64,000 nt of DNA from Lysinibacillus sp. FSL W8-0992 (GCF_038008685.1 NZ_JBBOZQ010000001.1:3038001-3102000), one strand, 5' to 3'; counted from the stretch's first letter, positions 25,485 to 34,890 are shown. Translations and numbers: made by a program. The notes: generated by a model not told the origin, from the letters alone.

Positions 25485-25501
25485 CTTGTTGGATTTTTTT
25501 C
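25461..25501 (+). terminator. Terminator overlapping the phosphatase stop codon
   Basis: The arms AAAAATCCAACAAG and CTTGTTGGATTTTT, a 10-nt loop and seven T. The 5' arm is inside the coding end. Confidence 0.9.
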
Positions 25502-25720
25502 GGTTTTACCTATATAACAGTTAACTTATAAACATGGAAGTGGCTATTCAGCAAAGCTGTTGTATAAAATACATTCTGGATACTCTGAAAATTAGGGTGA
25601 GTAAAATCAACACGTTTAATGGACTTATACTGAGCTACAAACTTAGACAGAGAATTAAATGTTGAGAAAATCGAAATTACAAAGCACAGCGCTGCCCTTC
25701 AATGGGCGCACAAAGCCAAT

Positions 25721-25755
25721 AAAAAAACTACCTGTTTTTTATAGGTGGTTTTTAT
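25721..25755. terminator. Hairpin terminator, usable in both directions
   Basis: The arms AAAAAACTACCT and AGGTGGTTTTT form a stem with A/T tails on both sides. On the minus strand it follows the gene remnant ending at 25756. Confidence 0.65.
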
Positions 25756-25915
25756 TTATGATTTAATTAGATTTGTATCTATCTTATTTACTTTTATAAT
25801 TTGTTGATTTCCAACATAACGAGGTCCATCTTTATTTTGCGTTATTCGTTCTACAAAATTTAAGTCATTTTCTCAATTCGGTACTATCAAAACTTAGAGC
25901 AGATGATTCCCTCAC
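25756..25915 (-). pseudogene. Minus-strand gene remnant
   Basis: AAAGGAG on the minus strand precedes GTG 25915, which opens a short frame (MRESSALSFDSTELRK). After a frameshift it continues as NDLNFVERITQNKDG, RYVGNQQIIKVNKID and on to a stop at 25756. The family is unknown. The rest of 25500-26030 shows no further gene. Confidence 0.4.
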
Positions 25916-26031
25916 TAATTTAATTCTCCTTTAATTTACAATTCGAAATTTTATTCCTACCGTCAAGTTAGAAATTCATATGCGCACTTTACCTATATAT
26001 ATCAGCAATGTTAATAAGGATGTACATCGGA

Positions 26032-26059
26032 TTGACAATCCTTTTTCTTTATGTTAACT
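26032..26059 (+). promoter_or_regulatory. Candidate promoter and operator of the gntR-type gene
   Basis: TTGACA at 26032 and TTAACT at 26054 are 16 nt apart. Directly after lies ACCAACATACCAA (26062-26074), a short direct repeat of ACCAA that could be a regulator site. The operator idea is inference. Confidence 0.4.
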
Positions 26060-26103
26060 TTACCAACATACCAATCATCCTACAAATTTAAGGAGGCGTA
26101 ATT

Positions 26104-26793
26104 ATGATTCAAAAAACAAACAGAATGAACCTAGTAGAACAGGTGGCTTCTCAAATAGAGCAGTTAATTGAATCTGGAAGCTGGCAAGTAGGGGAAAGAA
26201 TACCTCCTGAAATGGAATTGATGGAAAAGTTTGATGTCAGCCGTAATACACTTCGCGAAGCAATTCGTGCCTTAGTACATGCAGGATTACTTGAAACGAA
26301 ACAAGGCAGTGGAACAACCGTACGCTCTGCCAATTCTCTTGGAGCAGCACTTAAACGTTATGTAAAAAAATCAGCATTGCTTGAAATCCTTGATGTGCGC
26401 TTAGCTTTAGAAAAACAGGCTGCCCAGTTGGCTGCTGAACATAGGACAGAAGCGGATTTAGCAAAACTTGAATCATATATTCAAGAATCGCTTCAAGCTG
26501 CTGAAAAGAGTAATCGAGAACACTTTATAGAATTAGATATTAGTTTTCATAAAGCGGTTGTAGTGGCTTCTAACAATCAGCTCTTAATTGATTTATACGA
26601 GCCACTGTTAGAAATCATCTATTCGTTTGTGGAAGATTTAATGACAATGAATGCGCCTTTTAAATTTGAAGAAGAACTTCACATTGAGTTATATACAGCC
26701 ATTCGTAGTCAGGATAAAGTAGCTGCTGCAACCTATGTTGAAAACTATATGGAGGCATTAAGAAAAGTAATTGTTAAATTGATGGAGGAATAA
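26104..26793 (+). CDS. GntR-family regulator, FadR subfamily
   Basis: This regulator has 229 residues. Residues about 8-75 form the GntR winged helix (GERIPPEMELMEKFDVSRNT, LREAIRALVHAGLLETKQGSGT). The rest is an FCD ligand-binding domain with the metal-binding pattern ELDISFHKAVV and later EELHIELYTAI. AAGGAGG (26090-26096) serves ATG 26104. It is 4 nt upstream of an MFS transporter gene, so the two form one operon and the regulator probably controls uptake of its own ligand. Confidence 0.88.
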   Translation: MIQKTNRMNLVEQVASQIEQLIESGSWQVGERIPPEMELMEKFDVSRNTLREAIRALVHAGLLETKQGSGTTVRSANSLGAALKRYVKKSALLEILDVRLALEKQAAQLAAEHRTEADLAKLESYIQESLQAAEKSNREHFIELDISFHKAVVVASNNQLLIDLYEPLLEIIYSFVEDLMTMNAPFKFEEELHIELYTAIRSQDKVAAATYVENYMEALRKVIVKLMEE

Positions 26794-26797
26794 CAAC

Positions 26798-28036
26798 ATG
26801 AATAAGGAAGCCATATCATCCACATTAAATAAAAATACAAGAAATAGTTGGTTATTACTGATTGGTATAATCTTAGTGGGGTCTAATTTAAGAGTGCCTT
26901 TAACTTCTGCCGGCTCACTTATACCTTTGATACGAGATGATCTTGGTATCAGTAATGCTCTTATAGGAACGATTACAACAGTACCTTTACTTGCCTTTGC
27001 ACTGCTTTCACCGTTTGCTCCAAAAATAGCAAATCGGATTGGCATGGAATTAACGATTACTTTAGCCCTTATATTACTTATAATTGGTATTGTAATTCGC
27101 TCATTTTCAGGAATTTTCTCTTTATTTTCTGGTACTATTTTAATTGGGGTTGCAATTGCAATGGGTAATGTACTTATTCCAGGGATTGTAAAAATGAATT
27201 TTCCACAAAAAATAGGTTTGATGACTGGAATATACGCTATATTCATGAATCTATTCGGTGCGCTTGGTTCAGGTGTAAGTGTCCCTATCGCTTCTATCGA
27301 TAATTTTGGATGGCAAGGGGCGCTTGGCATATGGGGAGTATTGACAATCATCTCTTTATTGCTGTGGCTACCACAACTTAGTAAACGACAAAAAGGTGAG
27401 AAAGTACAAGTCAATGTAAAAAACAAAAAAGGTAGTTTGTGGCGTTCTCCACTTGCTTGGAAGATAACAATATTTATGGGTGGACAATCACTAATGTTTT
27501 ATACTTTAATCACATGGTTACCAGATATTTTAAATATGAAAGGGTATAACTCAAATACTGCTGGTTGGATGGTTTTTCTAATGCAGTTTGCACTCATCCC
27601 TGTAACGTTCATTGTCCCAGTACTAGCGGAAAAAATGAAAAATCAAGTTGGTCTAAGTATCACAACAACAATCTTATTTATCATTGGATTTGCAGGGCTA
27701 CTGCAAGGAAGTTCTGTGCTAGTTCCTTTCTGCGCTATCATTCTTGGAATTGCAGGGGGGAGTGCCTTCAGCCTATCCATGATGTTCTTCACACTAAGAA
27801 CAAGTGATGGAAAAGAAGCAGCAGAAATGTCAGGAATGGCTCAGTCTTTCGGTTACCTTTTAGCGGCAGTTGGACCAGTGTTGGTTGGCACACTGCATGA
27901 TATAACAGGTGGATGGTCAATCCCTCTTATTTTACTCATTTGTATTTCATTCGTTCTGTTAATTGTTGGTATAGGAGCAGGAAAAGAAGGATATGTTACA
28001 AACGATTTAGATCAACATCATACTATGTTGAAGTAG
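26798..28036 (+). CDS. MFS transporter of the CynX/NimT (YycB) family
   Basis: This gene encodes 412 residues with twelve predicted membrane spans. The start WLLLIGIILVGSNLRVPLTS is typical of the CynX/NimT group (cyanate, 2-nitroimidazole and related anion transporters, including B. subtilis YycB). It is co-transcribed with the FadR-type regulator before it; the intergenic gap is 4 nt and TGGAGGA lies inside the gntR end. The substrate cannot be read from the sequence. Confidence 0.85.
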   Translation: MNKEAISSTLNKNTRNSWLLLIGIILVGSNLRVPLTSAGSLIPLIRDDLGISNALIGTITTVPLLAFALLSPFAPKIANRIGMELTITLALILLIIGIVIRSFSGIFSLFSGTILIGVAIAMGNVLIPGIVKMNFPQKIGLMTGIYAIFMNLFGALGSGVSVPIASIDNFGWQGALGIWGVLTIISLLLWLPQLSKRQKGEKVQVNVKNKKGSLWRSPLAWKITIFMGGQSLMFYTLITWLPDILNMKGYNSNTAGWMVFLMQFALIPVTFIVPVLAEKMKNQVGLSITTTILFIIGFAGLLQGSSVLVPFCAIILGIAGGSAFSLSMMFFTLRTSDGKEAAEMSGMAQSFGYLLAAVGPVLVGTLHDITGGWSIPLILLICISFVLLIVGIGAGKEGYVTNDLDQHHTMLK

Positions 28037-28183
28037 TAATCCTGACACGAACATTTGGTGTTGGAATTAGCTGTGAAATTATTGCAAATAAATTAAAGAA
28101 CAGTGATTTTTCCATTTGAAAATAATAGTTTAATTGACTCGGGTATATCATTATTATTCTATCGATAGAAAGGAGTATGTATT

Positions 28184-28345
28184 TTGGTCAAATTAATCAT
28201 TAAAATACTTATTACGCTATTTGGTGCAATTGTAATTATTACTGATTTAAAAGAAAATACCGCATGGTTATTTAGCTTTTGGATTGTACTCGCTTTGTAT
28301 ATGATTTTCGAAGGATTTTTTTCTAAAAAGAAAAATTTGCAATGA
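28184..28345 (+). CDS. 53-residue small membrane protein
   Basis: TTG 28184 lies 8 nt after AGGAG (28171-28175). The product has two hydrophobic segments (LIIKILITLFGAIVIIT and WLFSFWIVLALYMIFEGFF) and a lysine-rich end (SKKKNLQ). It is followed by a good terminator. It is too short for many gene callers. No family is recognised. Confidence 0.65.
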   Translation: MVKLIIKILITLFGAIVIITDLKENTAWLFSFWIVLALYMIFEGFFSKKKNLQ

Positions 28346-28393
28346 TATTTATAGTGAACTTAAAAAGGTGTAGGATTTGATTTACAAATGTTT

Positions 28394-28432
28394 TAAAAGC
28401 CTTCCACATAATCTGTGGAGGGCTTTTCTTAT
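28394..28432 (+). terminator. Terminator after the small membrane protein gene
   Basis: The arms AAAAGCCTTCCACA and TGTGGAGGGCTTTT pair with one mismatch and a 5-nt loop. Confidence 0.88.
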
Positions 28433-28446
28433 TTAAATTGGAAGGA

Positions 28447-28566
28447 ATGAAAGGCAAACAGACATATTATCGTATTAGTCGCTTATTTTGTTGGCTGGTT
28501 TGGCCATTATTATTTCGTTTTCCTGATGCTCCTATAAGAATTCGTTTTTATTCTTTTTTCAAATAA
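28447..28566 (+). CDS. Possible 39-residue peptide
   Basis: ATG 28447 is preceded by GGAAGGA at very short spacing. The frame gives MKGKQTYYRISRLFCWLVWP and a cationic, aromatic tail ending in FYSFFK. It may be a small hydrophobic peptide or a remnant; support is weak. Confidence 0.25.
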   Translation: MKGKQTYYRISRLFCWLVWPLLFRFPDAPIRIRFYSFFK

Positions 28567-28690
28567 CTTTGATTAGTAAGGCATTTTCGATGGGATTTTG
28601 GATTTTTACTTTAAAGGAATTAATAATAAATCACATATTGGATAGCTTAACAATAGTATCAATTAATTTTAACAACGAGGAGGATTTCGA

Positions 28691-30181
28691 TTGGCTGATT
28701 ACAATAACCTTAATAGCCCAAAATTTAAAAGAAAATCGAAACCAAAGTTGAAAAAAGAAGAAATTACTGTTGTTGACACGAGTTCCGCCCGAAAGGCTGT
28801 TATAGCAACTGCTGTTGGTAATGGAATGGAATGGTTTGATTTTGGAATTTACTCTTATTTAGCTGCTACAATTGGACAAGTATTTTTTCCTGAAGTAAGT
28901 GGTCCTATGCAATTAGTATTTTCTTTTGCGACGTTTGCTGTAGCCTTTATTGCTCGACCTATTGGAGGTATTTTCTTTGGGATGCTTGGGGACCGTTTAG
29001 GCCGTAAAAAAGTCTTAGCTATTACCTTAGTCATGATGGCACTAGCGACATTGAGTATTGGCTTAATTCCAGCTCATTCATCCATAGGGTATACTGCCAC
29101 TGTACTTTTACTCATTGCACGTTTAGTTCAAGGATTTTCATCGGGTGGAGAATATTCGGGTGCTATGACGTTTATTGCCGAGTCCACGCCAGATAAGAAA
29201 AGAGGGTTTATGTCAAGTGGTCTTGAGGTTGGAACCTTAGTTGGCTATATCGCAGGAGCTAGTCTTGTTACTTTACTTACTTATATTTTAGGTGAGCAAA
29301 CAATGTTAGATTGGGGTTGGCGAATTCCATTTTTCTTATCAGCCCCTATTGGTTTAATTGGATTTTATTTGCGAAATAATTTAGAAGAAACACCTGCTTT
29401 TGAAGCAATGAAAGAAAAAAAATCAGAAGATGATAATCATATATCTGTAAAAAATATTTTACAATTTCATTGGAGAGCAATAGTTGTCGGAATGTTTGTT
29501 GTTTTCTTTTACATTGTTGTAAACTATATCGTTTTATCTTATATGCCATCTCATTTAACGGCTGTTCTTGGATATGGAGAAGCAGAAGGGCTTTTATTAA
29601 TTGTCATTGTAATGGTTATTATGATTCCAATTGTTCTATTAATGGGGTATTTTAGTGACCGCATAGGAGCGAAAAAGATTATTCAAGGGGGGTTAATTGG
29701 ACTAATCTTTTTAAGTATACCTTCGTTTAATTTGATTGGTAGCGGAAACACATTACATGTATTTTGGGGGTTATTGATTCTAGCAGTATTTTCCGCTTCT
29801 TTTCAAGGAACAATGCCAGCACTATTGCCCTCCTTATTTTTTACAAATGTAAGGAATGGGGCATTGGCGATAACATTTAATATTTCTGCGTCATTGTTCG
29901 GTGGTACAACACCTTTACTTGTATCATGGTTAATTAGCAAAACGATGAATGAAATGGTACCTGCCTACTATGTTATATTTGCATCTGTTGTCGGTATTAT
30001 TGTTGTTTCCATCTTTCTAAAAGATACTTCAGGCATGGCACTTCGAGGTTCCCCGCCAGCTGTTGAAGAGAAAGCTGAAATAAAAGAGATTTTAGAAGAT
30101 CCCGAAGAAGCACTATGGTGGCATGAAGAAAAGAAAGAGATTGAAGGGCGAATTGAGGATCGCTTGGAAGGTGAAAAGTGA
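28691..30181 (+). CDS. ProP-like MFS metabolite:H+ symporter
   Basis: This gene encodes 496 residues and twelve predicted spans. Family signatures are GNGMEWFDFGIYSYLA, FGMLGDRLGRKK and QGFSSGGEYSGAMTFIAE, the pattern of the proline/betaine and related carboxylate symporters (MHS family). The C-terminal tail of about 60 residues is strongly charged (KAEIKEILEDPEEALWWHEE). The start is TTG 28691, 7 nt after GAGGAGG. It is monocistronic with its own terminator. It may take up proline, betaine or an organic acid. Confidence 0.88.
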   Translation: MADYNNLNSPKFKRKSKPKLKKEEITVVDTSSARKAVIATAVGNGMEWFDFGIYSYLAATIGQVFFPEVSGPMQLVFSFATFAVAFIARPIGGIFFGMLGDRLGRKKVLAITLVMMALATLSIGLIPAHSSIGYTATVLLLIARLVQGFSSGGEYSGAMTFIAESTPDKKRGFMSSGLEVGTLVGYIAGASLVTLLTYILGEQTMLDWGWRIPFFLSAPIGLIGFYLRNNLEETPAFEAMKEKKSEDDNHISVKNILQFHWRAIVVGMFVVFFYIVVNYIVLSYMPSHLTAVLGYGEAEGLLLIVIVMVIMIPIVLLMGYFSDRIGAKKIIQGGLIGLIFLSIPSFNLIGSGNTLHVFWGLLILAVFSASFQGTMPALLPSLFFTNVRNGALAITFNISASLFGGTTPLLVSWLISKTMNEMVPAYYVIFASVVGIIVVSIFLKDTSGMALRGSPPAVEEKAEIKEILEDPEEALWWHEEKKEIEGRIEDRLEGEK

Positions 30182-30264
30182 AATTAGGCAACATATTGGA
30201 GGTTGTAGAGGCTGCTATGCAAGAGTAGCTAATAGAGCAAGGGTTATAAAAACGCTAAAATAAG

Positions 30265-30331
30265 AAAAAAGCAACCGACTAAAAGCGACCATTTTATAAA
30301 ATGGCATTGAAGAAGTCGATTGCTTTTTCTT
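30265..30331 (+). terminator. Nested hairpin terminator
   Basis: The outer arms AAAAAGCAACCGACT and AGTCGATTGCTTTTT enclose an inner stem CATTTTATAAAATGG. Confidence 0.75.
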
Positions 30332-30409
30332 TACATTTAATCTTTCGGTTAAGTATTAGAAAATTTATTGTCTAGGTGGAATTGTTTATTAGTTCTTCTA
30401 TAAAGTCTT

Positions 30410-31030
30410 CTATGCTCGAAAATTGTTACCTAACTTGTTACCAAGAGCAAAGTAATGACGGAAATTATAAATAAGTGGGCTCCATTTATTTGGATCAATA
30501 TGATTTTCTTCAATAATAATTTCCTCATGTGCATGTACGTGTAGTGCTTGTGTTTCGACAATGGCAAAATGAGGAGAATAGTCTGGGATACGTATGTGTT
30601 TAACCTTTGCCTCAATTTGAATGGGACATTCCATAATCCGAGTAGGTTTTACTAAAGTAGCCTTAATAGGCGTTAATCCACTAATATCATATTTCTCTTT
30701 TTTATAAGTATAGCCATTTTGCTTTTTATATTCAGGAACTGGATTTTTCCCTGTAAAAGGGGCTAACTGTTCAACATTCTCCCAAAGTGAGGGGTCTGGT
30801 ATATTAATGACACATTCAGGATGTCGTTCTAAATTTTCAATTGCCTTCCCACCAATGCCAACACCTAATACAATATAGTCTCCTAATGACCAAGAAGATG
30901 ATAAAGGGCTAATATTCACTGTTCCATCCTCATTCAAAGTACTTAGTAAAATTACAGGGAATCCATAATATAAAATTTTAGGATTAATATTTTTTGTATG
31001 CTGGATGGGTTTTTGCTTTATTATTTTCAT
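30410..31030 (-). CDS. Flavin reductase-like FMN-binding protein
   Basis: This gene encodes 206 residues of the flavin reductase-like split-barrel fold. ILLSTLNEDGTVNISPLSS is the characteristic N-terminal FMN-binding strand region and WSLGDYIVLGVGIGGKAIEN follows. AGGAGG (31038-31043 on the minus strand) lies 7 nt before ATG 31030, so the ATG at 31036 is rejected. It stands alone. Members reduce flavins or act as flavoenzymes on small molecules; the exact reaction is unknown. Confidence 0.8.
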   Translation of the reverse strand: MKIIKQKPIQHTKNINPKILYYGFPVILLSTLNEDGTVNISPLSSSWSLGDYIVLGVGIGGKAIENLERHPECVINIPDPSLWENVEQLAPFTGKNPVPEYKKQNGYTYKKEKYDISGLTPIKATLVKPTRIMECPIQIEAKVKHIRIPDYSPHFAIVETQALHVHAHEEIIIEENHIDPNKWSPLIYNFRHYFALGNKLGNNFRA

Positions 31031-31240
31031 TTTCATTCCTCCTACAAATTATTCTTATTTTCAAAATTCATTGTAAAATATTAATATTTCGAGATGTATC
31101 GAAGTGTCGATTACATATGAAATTTTCTTTAACATTAGAGATGTTGTTGTGCCTATTTATAAACTATCGAATAGAGCTAAAAATTAACTAGAAATATATT
31201 ACAATAAAAGTGTGATATGCCACTATAAAGGAGAATGACA

Positions 31241-31567
31241 ATGCCTGTTTATAATAAGTTAGTACGAGATCAGATTTTAGAAATTATTGAAGCAGATGGT
31301 TTAAAGTATAATGCAAGAATTTTAGAACCACAGGACCTTCTAGTAGAAGTAAAAGCAAAAATGTTGGAAGAAGCGAAAGAGTTTCGTGAGGCAAATAACG
31401 TTCAGGAGAGTGTTGAAGAATTAGCCGATCTTTTAGAACTAATACATACAGCTATCCATGCGTTAGGTGTAAGTTATGAAGATTTAGAAGCGATTCGTGA
31501 GCAGAAGAAGGCTAAACGTGGGGGATTTGAAAAGGCAATTTATTTAATTGATGTAGAGGATAGATGA
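31241..31567 (+). CDS. MazG-like/phosphoribosyl-ATP pyrophosphohydrolase-type protein
   Basis: This gene encodes 108 residues of the all-alpha nucleotide pyrophosphohydrolase superfamily. The start MPVYNKLVRDQILEIIEADG and the acidic metal-binding helix KMLEEAKEF...VEELADLLEL are the family hallmarks. AAAGGAG (31227-31233) is 7 nt from ATG 31241; ATG 31235 is too close to it. It probably cleaves non-canonical NTPs as housekeeping. It is not in a histidine operon, so a HisE role is unlikely. Confidence 0.8.
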   Translation: MPVYNKLVRDQILEIIEADGLKYNARILEPQDLLVEVKAKMLEEAKEFREANNVQESVEELADLLELIHTAIHALGVSYEDLEAIREQKKAKRGGFEKAIYLIDVEDR

Positions 31568-31646
31568 AAATTGGAACTATTTGTCTAGCCCGAACGTCTA
31601 AATGCTAATTAAATGGAAATTGTAAGCATGAAGAGGGGGTTTTATA

Positions 31647-31967
31647 GTGATTGGTTTACTTAATATTGGCAGTTTAGTGATTGGTCTCATTGCATGGCTA
31701 CTCCCTGTCGTTGGACTTATGCAATCTAAAAAGAACGACTTTAAAATATGGGGATTGCTTTCTAGTTTGAGTTTGAGTACTTGTGCTATTTCTCTTATTT
31801 TTCAAATGTACTATCAATACCATCTCGTTAATATTGAGGATTGGAGTGCACTTATGGACACTACAGGAGGTGTCATTTTTGCTGCAACAGTTCTTCTTGG
31901 GGTAACTGTCATTTTGAATATTTTAACGCTAATTGTATTTCGTAAAAGATTGCAAACTGCTAACTAG
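31647..31967 (+). CDS. Membrane protein of unknown function
   Basis: This gene encodes 106 residues with about three membrane spans (LVIGLIAWLLPVVGLMQ, LSLSTCAISLIFQMYY, GGVIFAATVLLGVTVILNI). GTG 31647 follows a GAGGGGG site. A gene with similar membrane character begins 22 nt later, so they may be co-expressed. No family is assigned. Confidence 0.65.
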   Translation: MIGLLNIGSLVIGLIAWLLPVVGLMQSKKNDFKIWGLLSSLSLSTCAISLIFQMYYQYHLVNIEDWSALMDTTGGVIFAATVLLGVTVILNILTLIVFRKRLQTAN

Positions 31968-31989
31968 AAGTGCGAAAGGGTATGATTAA

Positions 31990-32538
31990 TTGTTAAAAAC
32001 CTTGAAAAAACCTACGACACTGTTGTTAATTTTTGTTTTAGCAGTCGATTTGCTTATTTTTCAATTAAGTATAAATCATTATTATTTTGCATTTCTTAAA
32101 TATTCAGGAATACCAATTCCAGCAATGATAACGGTCATTGCAATTTTTTTGTTTGTTAGATCTTTTAATATTAGTACTTTTGAGTTAATTGCGATATCTA
32201 TTATTGCATTTCTAATCCTCGTAGTAATTATTTTCGTTCATTCTATTAAGGATTTTACTATTGACTCTGTTACATCACAATCCGGAAAAGAAACATTGAC
32301 AATCGAACATCGAAATGCCACATTAGGGGAAACTACCCATATATACAACTTTTATCGCAACACCACTTTTCCTGGAGTGATAAAGAAGATAAACAAAGAT
32401 AAGGTAACAATAATAACACAATAAAGTAGTTCCACTCCTGACGATTTAGATGTATTAGGAATAAATAATGTCAAATGGGTAGAGGGCGAAGGGGTTATTT
32501 TTAATTCAAGTTATGCTAAAACAAAAGTGGATTTTTAA
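31990..32538 (+). pseudogene. Membrane protein gene with an internal nonsense codon
   Basis: TTG 31990 opens a 144-residue frame with about three membrane spans and a C-terminal soluble part, closed by TAA 32422-32424. The same frame continues after this stop with SSSTPDDLDVLGINNVKWVEG and on to a TAA at 32536-32538. This makes sense as the natural C terminus following NKDKVTIITQ. One codon seems to have mutated to TAA (or to be misread). The truncated product may still be made. No family is recognised. Confidence 0.6.
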
Positions 32539-32736
32539 TGCAAAGCGATTGTTCAAATATGGTCAATCACTACTTTTAAAAATCTAAGCATATATACTAA
32601 GGACGTGAATGGTAGCCTTTTTTAATTTGCTTAAGCATAAGTTTTGCACTTCTATAAGTGGTGCATAAATGCCATTTATGTACTGAATCCAGATGAAGGT
32701 TTCGCAAAGCGAAATTGATTGAAAGGATCAGATACG

Positions 32737-33009
32737 ATGAAAAAATCTTATACGAAGTTTGAAAAGATAAAAATTATTGTTTTTGGTGTCTTAGTTATAT
32801 TGCTTGCAATACTTATTTTTAAATATGATCATTTCAGTAATATCGTTTTGACAATATCCATTACAATGATTCTAGTGACTAAAATACGAGATTTAAAAAA
32901 AGATAAAAAACCCGACTATTTATCAATCGGTTTATGGGTACTACTAACCTTCGCTATGTTCATATTCACGGTCATGGAATTTATTAATTCTTATTTTAGT
33001 AAAGTATAA
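32737..33009 (+). CDS. Small membrane protein
   Basis: This gene encodes 90 residues from ATG 32737 (AAAGGA at 32722-32727); the in-frame TTG 32719 has no site. Three hydrophobic segments are separated by the charged loop KIRDLKKDKKPD. Function is unknown. Confidence 0.65.
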   Translation: MKKSYTKFEKIKIIVFGVLVILLAILIFKYDHFSNIVLTISITMILVTKIRDLKKDKKPDYLSIGLWVLLTFAMFIFTVMEFINSYFSKV

Positions 33010-33142
33010 TTCACTATAAAGAATATTTCTGATTTAAATCAATTTGAGGAATATGGTGTAGAAAAAACCCTAAAATTTAATAGCTAGTACTATGCTTGGA
33101 TGTGATGGTTTTAATTTTCTAATATGTTTATAGGGGGAAAAC

Positions 33143-33370
33143 ATGACTTGGGTTGATTTTCAAGAGCTCCAACAGCGTGTAGCTAGGGGAGAAGAATTTA
33201 ATTTTTTTATCAAAAAGAAGAATACTGGATAAGTCAAAATGTAGAAGGTTTTTATTTAACAAAGGTTAAAGGGACTAATACACAAATATTTAGTACATCC
33301 GAACATTTTTAACGATGGAACGATCGAGGGTAAAATACTTTCTGATATTTATAAGGAGATTGATTGGTAA
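33143..33370 (+). pseudogene. Small cytoplasmic protein gene with frameshifts
   Basis: GGGGGAAAAC precedes ATG 33143, opening MTWVDFQELQQRVARGEEFNF and closing after 29 codons. Coding resumes in another frame (YWISQNVEGFYLTKVKG, then a shift to NDGTIEGKILSDIYKEIDW) to TAA 33370. It reads as one protein of about 75 residues with two indels. The family is not recognised. Confidence 0.55.
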
Positions 33371-33405
33371 GATAATATGTTACAACGAGAAGGTAGGAAT
33401 GAAAG

Positions 33406-33477
33406 TTGAAACGTTTAAAAAAAGGAGATACAATCGCTATTTTCATGCCATCTTTTGCTAAAGCATTACTTCACTAA
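33406..33477 (+). pseudogene. N-terminal remnant of an LD-carboxypeptidase (S66) gene
   Basis: TTG 33406, preceded by AGGAATGAAAG, encodes LKRLKKGDTIAIFMPSFAKA and then stops at 33477. The opening RLKKGDTIAI.SPS is the usual start of S66 LD-carboxypeptidases of the MccF/LdcA type. Nothing else of the enzyme remains. Confidence 0.45.
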
Positions 33478-33530
33478 ATTCGTCCATACTACAAATAATC
33501 ATTGTTTTTATTTGAATAGGAGATATGTTG

Positions 33531-34373
33531 GTGAAGAAAATATTGCTAATTTCGATGCTGTCACTCGTGGTTGTGAATGCTTTATCGCTTGTTGTTCACG
33601 CGAATGAGCAACAAGAAGAAGATTTCATGCAAATTGTTAAGGCATTTATGCCGTCGAACTCTTCACTTATCAATCCCAATATGCCTGTCTCCACAAAGTC
33701 CATTCAATTTTATGATTTTAACAACGATGGGCAGAAAGAAATCATTTTTACGTTTGAAATAAAAGCAAAAGATCAACCTGCTCCTTCCCATTTTGGCGCA
33801 ATTGTTCTCAAAAAGGACCAGACCGGATGGCATAAGGTGTGGGAAACAATAACGGAAGGCGTAAGTTTGGACTTTTCTGGTTTGATAGACATTACAGGTG
33901 ATGGCATAAAAGAGTATTTATTCAGTGTCACAATCGGTGCAGCAATCGGAAGTGAACTTGAAGTTTTCCAATGGGGTAATCATTCATTAAAAAAGATTGC
34001 AGAAATTCCTTATAATAAAATGGATGTTGTAAATGAAAAACAAAAAGTGGCTATAGCAATTTGGCAACTTTACATTGGTGATAGCTATTTAGTGGATGTC
34101 CTAAAATGGAATGGCGAAAAGTTAGTTTATGATGAAGCTTCCTATTCGAAATACTATCCGAACATCGAAAAATTTTATCAGGATAAAATTTCACAAATGG
34201 ATGCTTGGTATTATTGGTATTGCCTCGCAGATGCCCAAATGAAGGCAAAAAAATTAGATGAGGCGAATCGTTCTATCCAAAAGGGAATTGCATTAGCTAA
34301 AAAATCTGCTGTGCACGAAGCAGTTCAATACTTTGATGATTTAATAAAAAAGTTAAGGAACAAGAAAAAATAA
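33531..34373 (+). CDS. Secreted FG-GAP/VCBS-like protein with C-terminal TPR
   Basis: This gene encodes 280 residues. A Sec signal peptide (about 1-25, MKKILLISML...LVVHA) is followed by two Asp/Gly calcium-loop-like repeats, DFNNDGQKEIIF and DITGDGIKEYLF, typical of FG-GAP/VCBS blades. A C-terminal helical TPR-like part follows (YWYCLADAQMKAKKLDEANR). GTG 33531 is 8 nt from AGGAG (33518-33522); the upstream ATG 33525 is too close. The mature protein is outside the cell. Function is unknown. Confidence 0.7.
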   Translation: MKKILLISMLSLVVVNALSLVVHANEQQEEDFMQIVKAFMPSNSSLINPNMPVSTKSIQFYDFNNDGQKEIIFTFEIKAKDQPAPSHFGAIVLKKDQTGWHKVWETITEGVSLDFSGLIDITGDGIKEYLFSVTIGAAIGSELEVFQWGNHSLKKIAEIPYNKMDVVNEKQKVAIAIWQLYIGDSYLVDVLKWNGEKLVYDEASYSKYYPNIEKFYQDKISQMDAWYYWYCLADAQMKAKKLDEANRSIQKGIALAKKSAVHEAVQYFDDLIKKLRNKKK

Positions 34374-34386
34374 TCGATTCATTCTA

Positions 34387-34422
34387 AAGCGCGTACCATA
34401 GATGGAACGCGCCTCTTTTTTT
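34387..34422 (+). terminator. Terminator of the secreted protein gene
   Basis: GCGCGTACCAT and ATGGAACGCGC with a 2-nt loop, followed by CTCTTTTTTT. Confidence 0.88.
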
Positions 34423-34507
34423 GCAAATGAATCAAAGTGTTCAAAGGGGAGTTCAAAATTTTATGCACTAAAGCAAGACAATCTTGCGCGAGGGATAGCG
34501 ATAGCCA

Positions 34508-34708
34508 TTAATTGCGATTTTTTTTAGAATAAAACGCGAACCAAATAAAATACAAAGTGGTAACAGCTGAAAGACCTAATGAAGCATATCGATTTTGTTC
34601 ATAAGGCAAAATTATAAAAAGTGCTATGGTAATGATTATTGCGGGGAAAACCGTGTAAAACCAAACCCTTACAGCTTTATTTTTAAATGAAACTTCAAAC
34701 CTCTCCAT
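34508..34708 (-). CDS. Small membrane protein
   Basis: This gene encodes 66 residues with two membrane spans (VWFYTVFPAIIITIALFIIL and ASLGLSAVTTLYFIWFAFY) and charged ends. GAGGTGATTGC precedes ATG 34708 on the minus strand. Function is unknown. Confidence 0.6.
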   Translation of the reverse strand: MERFEVSFKNKAVRVWFYTVFPAIIITIALFIILPYEQNRYASLGLSAVTTLYFIWFAFYSKKNRN

Positions 34709-34890
34709 GCAATCACCTCTTCAAAAAAATTATTGATGCCCAAATTTCCCGATTTAAGAAGGACAGCTACTATAATGAAAATCCAAACCTTTAAATGTTT
34801 CATTAAAGACAGTTATATACATAACAAGTGATCTAACAAAAAAATCACGACTATAAAAATAGATGTATTGTATCCATGTTTTGGTGTCAG

